Part shown: in pieces, positions 18,314-26,472 of the stretch
Position numbering within the stretch: position 1 is the first letter of the stretch
Layout of the letters: each line of letters starts with the position of its first letter
Source of the DNA: Falsiphaeobacter marinintestinus
Lineage (GTDB): Bacteria > Pseudomonadota > Alphaproteobacteria > Rhodobacterales > Rhodobacteraceae
Reading direction: 5' to 3'
DNA: 64,000 nucleotides
Assembly: GCF_007923355.1 (NCBI RefSeq)
Contig: NZ_VOGO01000001.1
Coordinates: 798,930 to 862,929 of the forward strand
The notes under the pieces: generated by a model
The model's database searches: none
What the model saw: the letters and a program-made list of their open reading frames with translations, nothing else
What the model was told of the DNA's origin: nothing
Translations under genes and position numbers: made by a program

Positions 18314-19347
18314 TTCGCGCGTTCCTCATAGTAACCAAGTTTGTCCTGCAACGGACGGTCATGGATGCGCACGATATAGGCGTCATCCTCAGCTGTCAGA
18401 GTGATGTCAGAAAACACCGGCGCGGTGAAGGTATCCTTTGGACCGAAAGCCAGGCTTTCGCCATTGATCGTCGCGGTGCCCCGGCCCCGGATCACATGAA
18501 ATGCCGCAGACGACGACCTGAGCGGCGGATTGTCGGTTGCCCCCGCTGCGATCCGCATCGCGGTAAAGCCCATCGTTGGCAGGATGTCCGACCCAGTTTC
18601 CGGGTTCACATAGTCCAGCTCCGCGACGCCGCCGTCCGTCCACGCCGCCATTTCGTTCAACGCCGCTTCGGTGCGCCCCCACGGATAGCGCATCATCGGA
18701 TAGCGCCGTGTGCCAACGCCCAACTTGCGGCTGGGCGCCAGCCCCGAGGACAGATATTCAACCTGACTAGCATCGGGCCGGTTGCGCTGTGCCTGAAGCG
18801 GGCCTTCGGTGGCATAGGATCCTTCGAGATACACAAACACCGGCAGATCCAGAGCGTCCAGCCAGATCACCGGTTCGGTTCCCTCATGGCCATGGTCGTG
18901 CCATTCACCGCCGGGTGTCAGAACCAGATCGCCCTCTTCCATCGGCAGCTTTTCCCCGTCAACAACGGTATAGCCACCCTGCCCTTCGACAACGATCCGC
19001 ACAGCCGACGGCGTGTGCACATGGGCGGGCGCGGTTTCGCCCGGCAGCAACAGTTGCAAGCCAAGATAGATCGAGGCTGTCGCCTGCATCGCCCCTGCCC
19101 CCCGCCCGGGATCAGACAGCACCAGAACCCGGCGCTCGGCCTTTTCAACCGGCGTCAGCTCACCGGCCCGGTGCAGCAGGGGGCGGATGGCGTCATAATT
19201 CCAATAGCCCGGCTGTGTCACCGGTTGCGGGGCACCGTGCGGCAACACGTTGCGCATCATCGGCCACAACGGAGCGACCCCGGCGGCTGTCATCTCGGCC
19301 CGATAATCTTCCGGCAGATCCTCAAGGGTTCCAAGTGTCTCAGCCAT
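18310..19347 (-). CDS. Gentisate 1,2-dioxygenase
   Basis: A 345-residue bicupin dioxygenase that opens the ring of gentisate (2,5-dihydroxybenzoate) using Fe2+ and O2. The first cupin carries the metal motif AHVHTPSAVRIVVEG (about residues 95-109) with GGEWHDHGH further on. The second, degenerate cupin includes AFHVIRGRGTATING. The length is typical of bacterial enzymes. The ATG at 19347 follows GGAGGAA and is preferred over the frame opening at 19368. It is directly coupled to the downstream FAH-family hydrolase, which supports the pathway assignment. Confidence 0.9.
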   Translation of the reverse strand: MAETLGTLEDLPEDYRAEMTAAGVAPLWPMMRNVLPHGAPQPVTQPGYWNYDAIRPLLHRAGELTPVEKAERRVLVLSDPGRGAGAMQATASIYLGLQLLLPGETAPAHVHTPSAVRIVVEGQGGYTVVDGEKLPMEEGDLVLTPGGEWHDHGHEGTEPVIWLDALDLPVFVYLEGSYATEGPLQAQRNRPDASQVEYLSSGLAPSRKLGVGTRRYPMMRYPWGRTEAALNEMAAWTDGGVAELDYVNPETGSDILPTMGFTAMRIAAGATDNPPLRSSSAAFHVIRGRGTATINGESLAFGPKDTFTAPVFSDITLTAEDDAYIVRIHDRPLQDKLGYYEERAK

Positions 19348-19436
19348 AGTGCCGTTCCTCCCATGCATACATGAGAAGCGTGCTTACTATTTGCCTGCAA
19401 GTCAATCCTCACCTCCCCACAGCCAGTGCAGACAGG

Positions 19437-19874
19437 TCAGCCCAGCAACGTCGCCATCCGGCGCAACGCCAGCTCATACCCTTGGGTCCCGAACCCGGCG
19501 ATCACGCCATCGGCGCGCAAAGACACATAGGAATGATGACGGAAGCCCTCGCGCTGATGCACGTTCGAAATATGCACCTCCAGCACCGGCCCCTCAAACG
19601 TGTGCAACGCATCCAGAATAGCGACCGAGGTATGCGTATACGCCGCCGGATTGATGATGATCCCTGCGGCTTCGTCCCGCGCACGGTGGATCATATCGAC
19701 AATCTCGCCCTCGTGGTTCGACTGAAACAACTGCGTCGCCAGACCAAGCTCTGATCCCAACGCCGCACAGCGCGCGGCCACGTCGTCAAGCGTGTCGTGG
19801 CCATAAATCTCGGGCTGGCGCCGCCCAAGAAGGTTCAGGTTGGGGCCGTTCAGGATGTGGATCGTCTTGCTCAT
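19437..19874 (-). CDS. aroQ: Type II 3-dehydroquinate dehydratase
   Basis: A 145-residue dodecameric type II dehydroquinase of the shikimate pathway (3-dehydroquinate to 3-dehydroshikimate). The catalytic tyrosine is Y24 in the [11 protein letters not shown] loop, with [12 protein letters not shown] and EVHISN providing the other active-site residues. Alphaproteobacteria often carry aroQ upstream of accBC. Here it stands about 90 bases upstream of gentisate dioxygenase on the same strand, so a link to catabolism of quinate-type compounds is possible but not shown. Confidence 0.95.
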   Translation of the reverse strand: MSKTIHILNGPNLNLLGRRQPEIYGHDTLDDVAARCAALGSELGLATQLFQSNHEGEIVDMIHRARDEAAGIIINPAAYTHTSVAILDALHTFEGPVLEVHISNVHQREGFRHHSYVSLRADGVIAGFGTQGYELALRRMATLLG

Positions 19875-19951
19875 GAGATTTCTTTGTCCGGCTGGGGCAT
19901 CATCCCGCGCACCCTAGAAAGCCATGTAACCAATGGCAACAGCGGCACCGT

Positions 19952-20764
19952 TCATCCCAAGATCTCAGCCACCAACGCGCTGTCAGGGTCGCCCAGCCCT
20001 TCGACCACCGAAAAATGGTTGCGTCCCGGCTCATAGACATCGCGCACAGGTGCCCCTGCCTCTTGCCATGCTTCGGCAATCAATCGCGTCTGACGCAAAA
20101 ATTCAGGCCTCTCGCCGGCACCCACCCAGAACGTCACCGGCACCTTTGCCCCCGGTCCGGCCACATAAGGGCTTTCGGCGGTGGCTTCCGCCTCGGTCAA
20201 CCGCAACTCCTCATTCATCCGCGTTTGCACCAGCGGACGCAAATCGTGCACCCCGCTGATCGAAACCACTTTTTCCACCCGTCCGGCGACATCATCCGGC
20301 AACGCAGAGCTGGCGCACACCATCCGCGTCACCAGATGCCCGCCCGCCGAATGTCCCGCCAACCGCAGCGGCCCATCGACCTTCTTAGCCACGAACGCAA
20401 TGGCCTGCGCCACGTCTTGCGTGATCTCGGAAATCCGCGCGTCCGGGGCCAATGTATAGCTCGGCATGGCCACCGCCCACCCCTGCGCCAAAGGCCCGGC
20501 AGCCAGATGAGACCAGAATGATTTATCGAACTTGTGCCAATACCCGCCATGTACAAACACGACGCATCCACGGGCCGTGCCGTCGGGCAAAAACAGATCC
20601 ACCCGGTTTCGCGCCCCGGGTCCATAAGCCTGATCTAACTCGCACTGCGATGCCTGACGAAACGCGGCCGCCTGTGCCGCCCAGATCCCGGCCAGATCCT
20701 GTGACCCTGGCACATGTGCCCCGTTCTCAAAGGCCGCGTCCCAATCGATCAACCCGTCCGTCAT
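19952..20764 (-). CDS. Alpha/beta hydrolase, kynurenine-formamidase-like
   Basis: A 270-residue alpha/beta hydrolase. The oxyanion motif HGGYW (in VFVHGGYWHKF) is the HGGxW form seen in kynurenine formamidases. The nucleophile elbow is GHSAGG. The catalytic aspartate lies in a YEPG/APVRDVYEPG region and the histidine in RNHFSV near the end. It may hydrolyse N-formylkynurenine or another small ester or amide, and the exact substrate is not decided. The ATG at 20764 has AGGAGACAT upstream. The gene is divergent from the BKACE gene. Confidence 0.8.
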   Translation of the reverse strand: MTDGLIDWDAAFENGAHVPGSQDLAGIWAAQAAAFRQASQCELDQAYGPGARNRVDLFLPDGTARGCVVFVHGGYWHKFDKSFWSHLAAGPLAQGWAVAMPSYTLAPDARISEITQDVAQAIAFVAKKVDGPLRLAGHSAGGHLVTRMVCASSALPDDVAGRVEKVVSISGVHDLRPLVQTRMNEELRLTEAEATAESPYVAGPGAKVPVTFWVGAGERPEFLRQTRLIAEAWQEAGAPVRDVYEPGRNHFSVVEGLGDPDSALVAEILG

Positions 20765-20873
20765 GACATGTCTCCTCTTCTTCCCTGCAGCAAATCCCGA
20801 GCGCGCCGGGATGGCAAGTGATTGAAGGACACGCCATTGCGGTTATGCTGCGCGTAATCCCGGAGGAGATCCC

Positions 20874-21719
20874 ATGTCGAAACCCTGTATCCTGTGCTGC
20901 GCCATCACCGGCAGCGTCCCGACCAAGGCAGACAACCCCGCTATCCCGATCACGGTCACCGAACAGATCGAAAGCAGCCACGCCGTGGTCGAGGCCGGCG
21001 CCAGCATCATCCACGCGCACGTGCGCAACGATGACGGCACGCCAAGTTCAGACCCCGACAAGTTTGCAGCCCTGCAAGAAGGGCTGCTGAAACACTGCCC
21101 CGGCGTGATCATCCAGTTCTCGACCGGCGGCAGATCAGGATCCGGGCGCGACCGGGGGGGCATGCTGCCCCTGCGCCCTGACATGGCGTCGCTGTCGGTA
21201 GGGTCGAACAACTTCCCGACCCGGGTCTATGAAAACGCACCGGATCTGATCGATTGGTTATCGGACGAAATGGTCAAATACGAAATCACCCCCGAAATCG
21301 AAGCCTTCGACCTGTCCCACATCCTGCACGCCATCAAGCGCAGCGAAGACGGGCGGCTGTTCGGCAAGCTGTATGTGCAGTTCGTCATGGGGGTGAAGAA
21401 CGCGATGCCCTGCGACCGGTCGGTGTTCGATTTCTACGTCCACCTGATGCAAACCCGCGCGCCGCAGGCCGAATGGTGCGCCGCTGGCATCGGCGCCAAC
21501 CAGATCGTTGTCAACGAATGGGCCATTGCAGCTGGCGGCCACACCCGCGCCGGGTTGGAAGACAACATGCGTCTTGACCGCGCCACCCTCGCCCCGTCAA
21601 ACGCCGCACTCATCGCGCGCGCGGCTGACCTTTGTGCCAAATACGACCGTCCGGTGGCCACCACGGCCCAGGCCCGCGAGATCCTCGGCCTACGCCCCGC
21701 GACAGATATCGCCGCCTGA
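20874..21719 (+). CDS. BKACE family beta-keto acid cleavage enzyme (DUF849)
   Basis: A 281-residue zinc-dependent enzyme of the DUF849 family. Its founding member, Kce, condenses 3-keto-5-aminohexanoate with acetyl-CoA. Other members act on dehydrocarnitine and various beta-keto acids. The metal-binding HAH of SIIHAHVRNDDG, the ITGSVPTKADNPAIP start and SVGSNNFP are typical. The specificity residues cannot be read reliably here. It is transcribed alone, pointing away from the formamidase-like gene and converging on the acyl-CoA dehydrogenase gene. Confidence 0.88.
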   Translation: MSKPCILCCAITGSVPTKADNPAIPITVTEQIESSHAVVEAGASIIHAHVRNDDGTPSSDPDKFAALQEGLLKHCPGVIIQFSTGGRSGSGRDRGGMLPLRPDMASLSVGSNNFPTRVYENAPDLIDWLSDEMVKYEITPEIEAFDLSHILHAIKRSEDGRLFGKLYVQFVMGVKNAMPCDRSVFDFYVHLMQTRAPQAEWCAAGIGANQIVVNEWAIAAGGHTRAGLEDNMRLDRATLAPSNAALIARAADLCAKYDRPVATTAQAREILGLRPATDIAA

Positions 21720-21808
21720 GCCCAAGACCGACAGCAGCGCGCGGCACGCGCGCTGCCACGCCCAACCGGTGCTGTCGCGTCAGCGCCAATACCGGGCGGG
21801 AGACCCCG

Positions 21809-22966
21809 CTAAACGTCGATCGAACGCGCGATCAATTCCTTCATGATCTCATTGGTGCCACCATAGATCATCTGCACGCGACTATCGGCATAAAGCCGGG
21901 CAATCGGGTATTCCATCATGTACCCATAGCCGCCGAACAGCTGCAGACACTCGTGCACGACCTCGTTCTGTGTCTCGGACCCCCAGTATTTCGCCATCGA
22001 CGCCGTGGCCGCGTCCAGCTCACCCTTTTCCAGGCGCGCGATGCAATCGTTGACAAAACTGCGCAACAGCTCGGCCTTGGTCTTCATCTCGGCCAGCTTG
22101 AATCGCGTATTCTGGAAATCCATCACCCGCTGGCCAAACGCCTTGCGCTCCTGCGTATACGCCACCGTCTGGGCAATCGCGAAATCGATCACACCCAACG
22201 CCGTCAGGGCAATCAGAAGCCGCTCCCAGGGCAACTGTTTCATCAACTGATAAAACCCCTGCCCCTCTTCCGACCCCAGCAGGTTGGTCATCGGCACCTT
22301 GACGTCCTCAAAGAACAGCTCGGCCGTGTCATTGGCCTTCATGCCCAGCTTCTTCAGGTTGCGCCCGCGTCGGAACCCTTCGGCCCCGTCCGTTTCCAGC
22401 ACGATCAAAGACGTGCCGCCTGCCCCGGCGGATTTATCGGTCTTGGCGACAACCACAATCAGATCAGCCGTGTGTCCATTGGTGATAAAGGTCTTCGATC
22501 CGTTCAGACGATAGACATTTCCGTCTTTCTCTGCCGTCGTGCGCACCGCCTGCAGATCCGACCCGGTACCCGGTTCGGTCATCGCAATCGCAGCCACCAT
22601 CTCGCCCGAGATCAGCTTAGGCAGCCAGCGCTGCTTTTGTTCTTCCGTGGCAAAGGACGAAAAGTAATGCATCACGATCGACTGGATCGAGTACCCCCAG
22701 CCACTGTCGCCGCGCGCGCCTTGCTCATAGGCCGTGATCGCATCAAACCCGATGCCCCCGCCCGATCCGCCATAGGCGTCGTCAATGGCGCCACCCATGA
22801 TCCCGGCCGCACCGGCCTTGTCCCAGATGTCGCGATCAACCAGACCCTGCTCGTTCCAGCGATCCAGGTTCGGCACCAGTTCATCGTCCAGAAACCGGCC
22901 GACCATATCGGCAAACATCCCGTGTTCTTCTTGCTTCCACGCGGCCGTGGGGGTGAACAGGCTCAT
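21809..22966 (-). CDS. Acyl-CoA dehydrogenase
   Basis: A 385-residue FAD-dependent acyl-CoA dehydrogenase. Family signatures are AIAMTEPGTGSDL (about 125-137), KTFITNGHTADL and the QLFGGYGYMMEYPIARLYAD stretch. The usual catalytic glutamate position reads YGGTNEI instead of YEGTNEI. The alternative base seen in isovaleryl- and long-chain dehydrogenases is present as the glutamate of LPWERLLIA, so the enzyme is probably active with branched or long substrates (inference). The ATG at 22966 has a perfect AGGAGG Shine-Dalgarno and is preferred over the frame to 23050. Confidence 0.9.
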   Translation of the reverse strand: MSLFTPTAAWKQEEHGMFADMVGRFLDDELVPNLDRWNEQGLVDRDIWDKAGAAGIMGGAIDDAYGGSGGGIGFDAITAYEQGARGDSGWGYSIQSIVMHYFSSFATEEQKQRWLPKLISGEMVAAIAMTEPGTGSDLQAVRTTAEKDGNVYRLNGSKTFITNGHTADLIVVVAKTDKSAGAGGTSLIVLETDGAEGFRRGRNLKKLGMKANDTAELFFEDVKVPMTNLLGSEEGQGFYQLMKQLPWERLLIALTALGVIDFAIAQTVAYTQERKAFGQRVMDFQNTRFKLAEMKTKAELLRSFVNDCIARLEKGELDAATASMAKYWGSETQNEVVHECLQLFGGYGYMMEYPIARLYADSRVQMIYGGTNEIMKELIARSIDV

Positions 22967-23078
22967 GACGATCCTCCTTCGTTTAAATCTGATGCAAATG
23001 GTACGCGGCGCGCAAGCAAAGGCAAACCGCACAAGGTGCAGACAACGCAACGTCGCATTGCGCGAAACGTCCCGTCGG

Positions 23079-23867
23079 TTAGGTCACCCGGTGCCGAACC
23101 CCGGCGGCTGGCGGGGTTTCCGGCCCCCCGGCAAAACACTGAGCAATCGACGTCCACTGGGTCGCCACAGGCCCCGAAACGCTTAATTCCGTATCCGCAA
23201 TATTGCGAGTCTGGGCCACGACCTGCGCGAATTCCACCGCTGATCCTTCGATCCGGTCCTCGCCCTCTTCACCAAAAGTCCAGACCGCACCGGACGGCGC
23301 AACCAGCGACAAAAACGGCATCTGATCCGGCACTTTCAGCCCATTGACCTTATAGGCCCAGCCAAAGGTATTAACTCCCAACACCACAATGTTGCGCACC
23401 CGGTCCTGTTCGGCCCGCTCGACACCCAGCAAATCAAACACCTCCTGCCCGTGTGCCCAGGTCTCCATCTGCCGCGCTGTGATGGACGAGCGCACTGACA
23501 TCTCTGGCCCGGCCCATTGCACCCGTTGTTTCGGATCAAGCCCGGCCCAGCGCGCGCCCATGTCCGAATACAATGCCCGCCACGCTTCGCGCAGGTCAGC
23601 ACCGCGCAGGGTTACATCGGCGTTCTCAACCGCGCGCATCCCGTGCTTTTGCATCTCGGGGAACATCGCACCGAATTTAGCCTTGAACCCGTCCGGGGCC
23701 TGCAAGGACAGATCCGCCATCTGGTTCCAGAAATGCAGATGCACCAGCACATCGTTCAACGTCCAGCCCTTAAACTGCGTCGGTCGGGTCCAATCCGCAT
23801 CCGGCAGGTCGGCCAAAACCGCATATAGCGCGTCGCTTTCATCCAGAAAATCGCGTGCTTGTTCCAT
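23079..23867 (-). CDS. TIGR03084 family DinB-like protein
   Basis: About 262 residues of the TIGR03084 family, related to mycothiol-dependent maleylpyruvate isomerases and DinB four-helix proteins. The amino-terminal helix bundle carries the putative metal ligands in LVHLHFWNQM (about 43-52) and ETWAHGQEVFD. A smaller carboxy-terminal domain follows. No reaction is established. The upstream AtuA gene ends 2 bases before the ATG at 23867, which has AGAGGA 9 bases ahead. A GTG two codons earlier is possible. Members of this family often neighbour AtuA-like and acyl-CoA dehydrogenase genes. Confidence 0.82.
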   Translation of the reverse strand: MEQARDFLDESDALYAVLADLPDADWTRPTQFKGWTLNDVLVHLHFWNQMADLSLQAPDGFKAKFGAMFPEMQKHGMRAVENADVTLRGADLREAWRALYSDMGARWAGLDPKQRVQWAGPEMSVRSSITARQMETWAHGQEVFDLLGVERAEQDRVRNIVVLGVNTFGWAYKVNGLKVPDQMPFLSLVAPSGAVWTFGEEGEDRIEGSAVEFAQVVAQTRNIADTELSVSGPVATQWTSIAQCFAGGPETPPAAGVRHRVT

Positions 23868-23869
23868 GA

Positions 23870-25654
23870 TCACATGTCCTCTCCCAAACCGGCATTCATA
23901 ATCAGCCCCGCTGGCACCCGGATCGGGTGCGACAATAATTGCTGCGCAAACGCCTTGGCTTGCGCATCATTGCGCAAGCTTGCGATACCACCCCCGCCCA
24001 AGGCCTGATGCAGCAACAGGTTCATCGACGCGGTTCCGGGCAAATAAAACCGCTCAACCGGCCCCTTCACCTCCGCCGCAAACACCTGCGCCACCGCCTC
24101 GGGCGTCAACGCGGCCCAAATCCACGGCAGATACGCGGGGTGACGCGCGATCACGCCGATATTGGCGCTATCCCCCTTGTCACCTGACCGCGCGCAAGCC
24201 AGTTCTTCCAGACAGCGCTCCACCAGATCCTGACCGGGTTGCGGGGCCTCTGGCGCTGACAATGGCGAAGCTTCGGCGCCCCTCAGCGCAACAGTCGCGG
24301 GCAAGTATCCAATATCCGCGCCGTCCAGAGTGACCCGGACATCCAGCTGATCCGCTTCGACCAGAAACGAAAACAAAGCCACAACCGGCGACGGTTTCGG
24401 ACGTCCCGCACCAGTGAAGAAATGCAAACCCGGCGGAGTTGCCAGCGCCGTGCCAATCAACTCTTTCAGAAACAGACCAACGGCACGGGCATCATCATGC
24501 CGAACCGCCGCCTTGAACGAAATTTCTTCGTAGTCCCGCGTATCGGGACGGCCCCCGAACGCCTCAAAGCTGACTTCTCGATAATCGGGCACACCCATTT
24601 TTTCCAGCGTCGCCCGGGCCCGGTCCAACCCGGCCTGCGCAAAAGCCTCCGCCTTTGAGCGCGCGTTGCGTCCGTTGAACTGAAACACCATCCCGCCGCG
24701 AAACCCGTCCGCCCAGGTGGTCGATACCTTCAGATACCCCGACGCCGCCCGCCCCCTGGCCCCGCTCACCCGCACTCGGTCCGGGCCCACCTGACCCATT
24801 TCGACGTCCGAGAAATCGCAAATCACGTCCGGCAGGTGATAGGCACGCGGGTCGCCAATCTCGTAAAGCATCTGTTCGCAAACCGACGCCATATTGACGA
24901 TACCGCTGGTCCCCTCAGGCTTGGTCAGGATCATCGAACCATCCGCCGAGACTTCGGCCACCGGATAGCCGATTTGCGCCAGATCGCCCGCCTGATCCCA
25001 ATCGGTAAAGTTTCCGCCCGTGGACTGCGGCCCGCATTCCAGCAGATGACCTGCCAGTGATCCGGCGGACAGCAGATCGACATCGCCCGAAGACCAGCCA
25101 AAATGATGCATACAGGCGGCCAGCGTCAATGCGCTGTCCACGCAGCGCCCGGTGATCACAATGTCGGCACCTGCCTGCAACGCGGCAACAATCGGTGCGG
25201 CCCCGATATAGGCGTTCATCGACGCAATCTTGTCGCGTGGCGGCAAGACCGCACCCGAGAACATCTCGGTCCGGTCCGCGAACTCTTCGGCGCGCGGCAA
25301 CAGATCATCACCTTCAACAACAGCAACCTTCAGTGCCAGCCCGGCCTTGGCGATTTGTGCGCGCAACGCGTCTGCGCAGGCCAGCGGATTTACACCCCCG
25401 GCATTTGACAGAACCTTGACGCCCTGTTCTGCAATCGCACTCAGGTTTGGACCCATTGCAGAAGTCACAAAGTCACTCGCAAACCCTGCCTGCGGGTCCT
25501 TCATCCGGGCACGAGCCAGGATCGACATGGTGATTTCGGCCAGATAGTCATAGACCAGCACGTCCAGCCCATCCACCTGCAACAGTTGCGCCGTGGCATG
25601 GGGCGATTCCCCCCAGAACCCGCTGGCCCCGCCGATTTTCAGATCCGCTGTCAC
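23870..25654 (-). CDS. AtuA family protein (acyclic terpene utilisation, DUF1446)
   Basis: A 594-residue protein of the AtuA family. The large amino-terminal DUF1446 domain (about 1-450) contains NAGGVNPLACADALR and ITGRCVDSALTLAA. A smaller AtuA-like carboxy-terminal domain (about 475-575) begins near ELACARSGDKGDSANIG. In Pseudomonas, AtuA is required for citronellol and geraniol degradation, but its reaction is unknown. The geranyl-CoA carboxylase subunits that normally accompany it (AtuC, AtuF) are absent here. It is first in a minus-strand unit with the TIGR03084 gene and possibly the acyl-CoA dehydrogenase. Confidence 0.87.
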   Translation of the reverse strand: MTADLKIGGASGFWGESPHATAQLLQVDGLDVLVYDYLAEITMSILARARMKDPQAGFASDFVTSAMGPNLSAIAEQGVKVLSNAGGVNPLACADALRAQIAKAGLALKVAVVEGDDLLPRAEEFADRTEMFSGAVLPPRDKIASMNAYIGAAPIVAALQAGADIVITGRCVDSALTLAACMHHFGWSSGDVDLLSAGSLAGHLLECGPQSTGGNFTDWDQAGDLAQIGYPVAEVSADGSMILTKPEGTSGIVNMASVCEQMLYEIGDPRAYHLPDVICDFSDVEMGQVGPDRVRVSGARGRAASGYLKVSTTWADGFRGGMVFQFNGRNARSKAEAFAQAGLDRARATLEKMGVPDYREVSFEAFGGRPDTRDYEEISFKAAVRHDDARAVGLFLKELIGTALATPPGLHFFTGAGRPKPSPVVALFSFLVEADQLDVRVTLDGADIGYLPATVALRGAEASPLSAPEAPQPGQDLVERCLEELACARSGDKGDSANIGVIARHPAYLPWIWAALTPEAVAQVFAAEVKGPVERFYLPGTASMNLLLHQALGGGGIASLRNDAQAKAFAQQLLSHPIRVPAGLIMNAGLGEDM

Positions 25655-25749
25655 AGTGCCGTCCTCCCGTACGTCCGATACCTCCGGACGTTACGGGCTT
25701 TCCAAACCCGGTCAAAGGCGCGGACACAGCGACGTTGCGGCACAGCCCT

Positions 25750-26412
25750 TCAGTCGGCCACAGCCGCCTCGATCCCGGCCACGCAAAACCGCACCAGCAT
25801 ATCCAGCCCGCCGGGGGCGTCGCCTTCGATGTCACCCAGCGCTCCGATCCGCCAGGCCGAGGTCAGCTGCGCCAGCATCGCCGCCACCGAATAGACAAAC
25901 CCAGTCGCGATCCGTTCCGGATCTGCACCGGGCCGCAGAACTGCGATTTCAGCGATGAACTGGCGCGCGGTGGGGTCAAAACACTCTGCCGCAATATCAC
26001 GCCAGCGCGGATCGGCCGACACCCAGGCCACCAACCGGGCATAGGCCAACCATTGCGGCCCACCGGTCTGTGCAACTGTGATGTAAGGTGCGATAAAACA
26101 CTCGACCACGTCGTGAACGGTCAGATCACCGCCGGCTTTTCGCGCCGCCAAAGCATCCATCCGCAGCCCCGAAAGCTCGTCCGCGCGTCGCGCGACCGTC
26201 TGGTGAAACAGCTCTTCCTTGCCGCCGCCATGATGATGCACCAGCCCGGCCTGTGTCCCGGCGGCGCGGGCGATGTCACGAATCGAAGCGCCATCGAATC
26301 CCCGCTCGGCAAAGACCCGTTCGGCGGCATCAAGGATTCGCATTTTGGTCTCTAAAGACCGCTTGGACGGCGCCCTTTGACGTTGTTTTTCAACGGTATT
26401 CTTTTGTTCCAT
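25750..26412 (-). CDS. TetR family transcriptional regulator
   Basis: A 220-residue TetR-type repressor. The helix-turn-helix is ERGFDGASIRDIARAAG (about 37-53), followed by a helical ligand-binding domain with a TetR_C-like WLAYARLVAWVSADPRW region. After the helix-turn-helix the usual Y/F-HYF motif reads LVHHHGGGKEEL. The ATG at 26412 is chosen over the frame to 26646, which would run into the divergent monooxygenase gene. It faces the flavin monooxygenase operon across a 60-base gap holding an imperfect palindrome, so it most likely controls that operon and itself. Confidence 0.87.
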   Translation of the reverse strand: MEQKNTVEKQRQRAPSKRSLETKMRILDAAERVFAERGFDGASIRDIARAAGTQAGLVHHHGGGKEELFHQTVARRADELSGLRMDALAARKAGGDLTVHDVVECFIAPYITVAQTGGPQWLAYARLVAWVSADPRWRDIAAECFDPTARQFIAEIAVLRPGADPERIATGFVYSVAAMLAQLTSAWRIGALGDIEGDAPGGLDMLVRFCVAGIEAAVAD

Positions 26413-26431
26413 ACAGGTATCTTGCCTTATT

Positions 26432-26447
26432 TTGTACAGTCGTTCAA
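26432..26447. promoter_or_regulatory. Candidate TetR operator in divergent promoter
   Basis: TTGTAC (26432-26437) and GTTCAA (26442-26447) form an imperfect inverted repeat around a 4-base spacer, in the AT-rich 60-base gap between the TetR gene and the monooxygenase operon. The position fits a shared operator. The assignment is inferred. Confidence 0.45.
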
Positions 26448-26472
26448 TATAATAATGGAAACGGGAGGACAC

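Noticed and set aside
21632..23347. 571-codon plus-strand open frame
   Set aside because: It lies opposite the acyl-CoA dehydrogenase, whose motifs are clear. The translation is rich in His, Arg, Gln and Pro, typical of antisense frames in GC-rich DNA.
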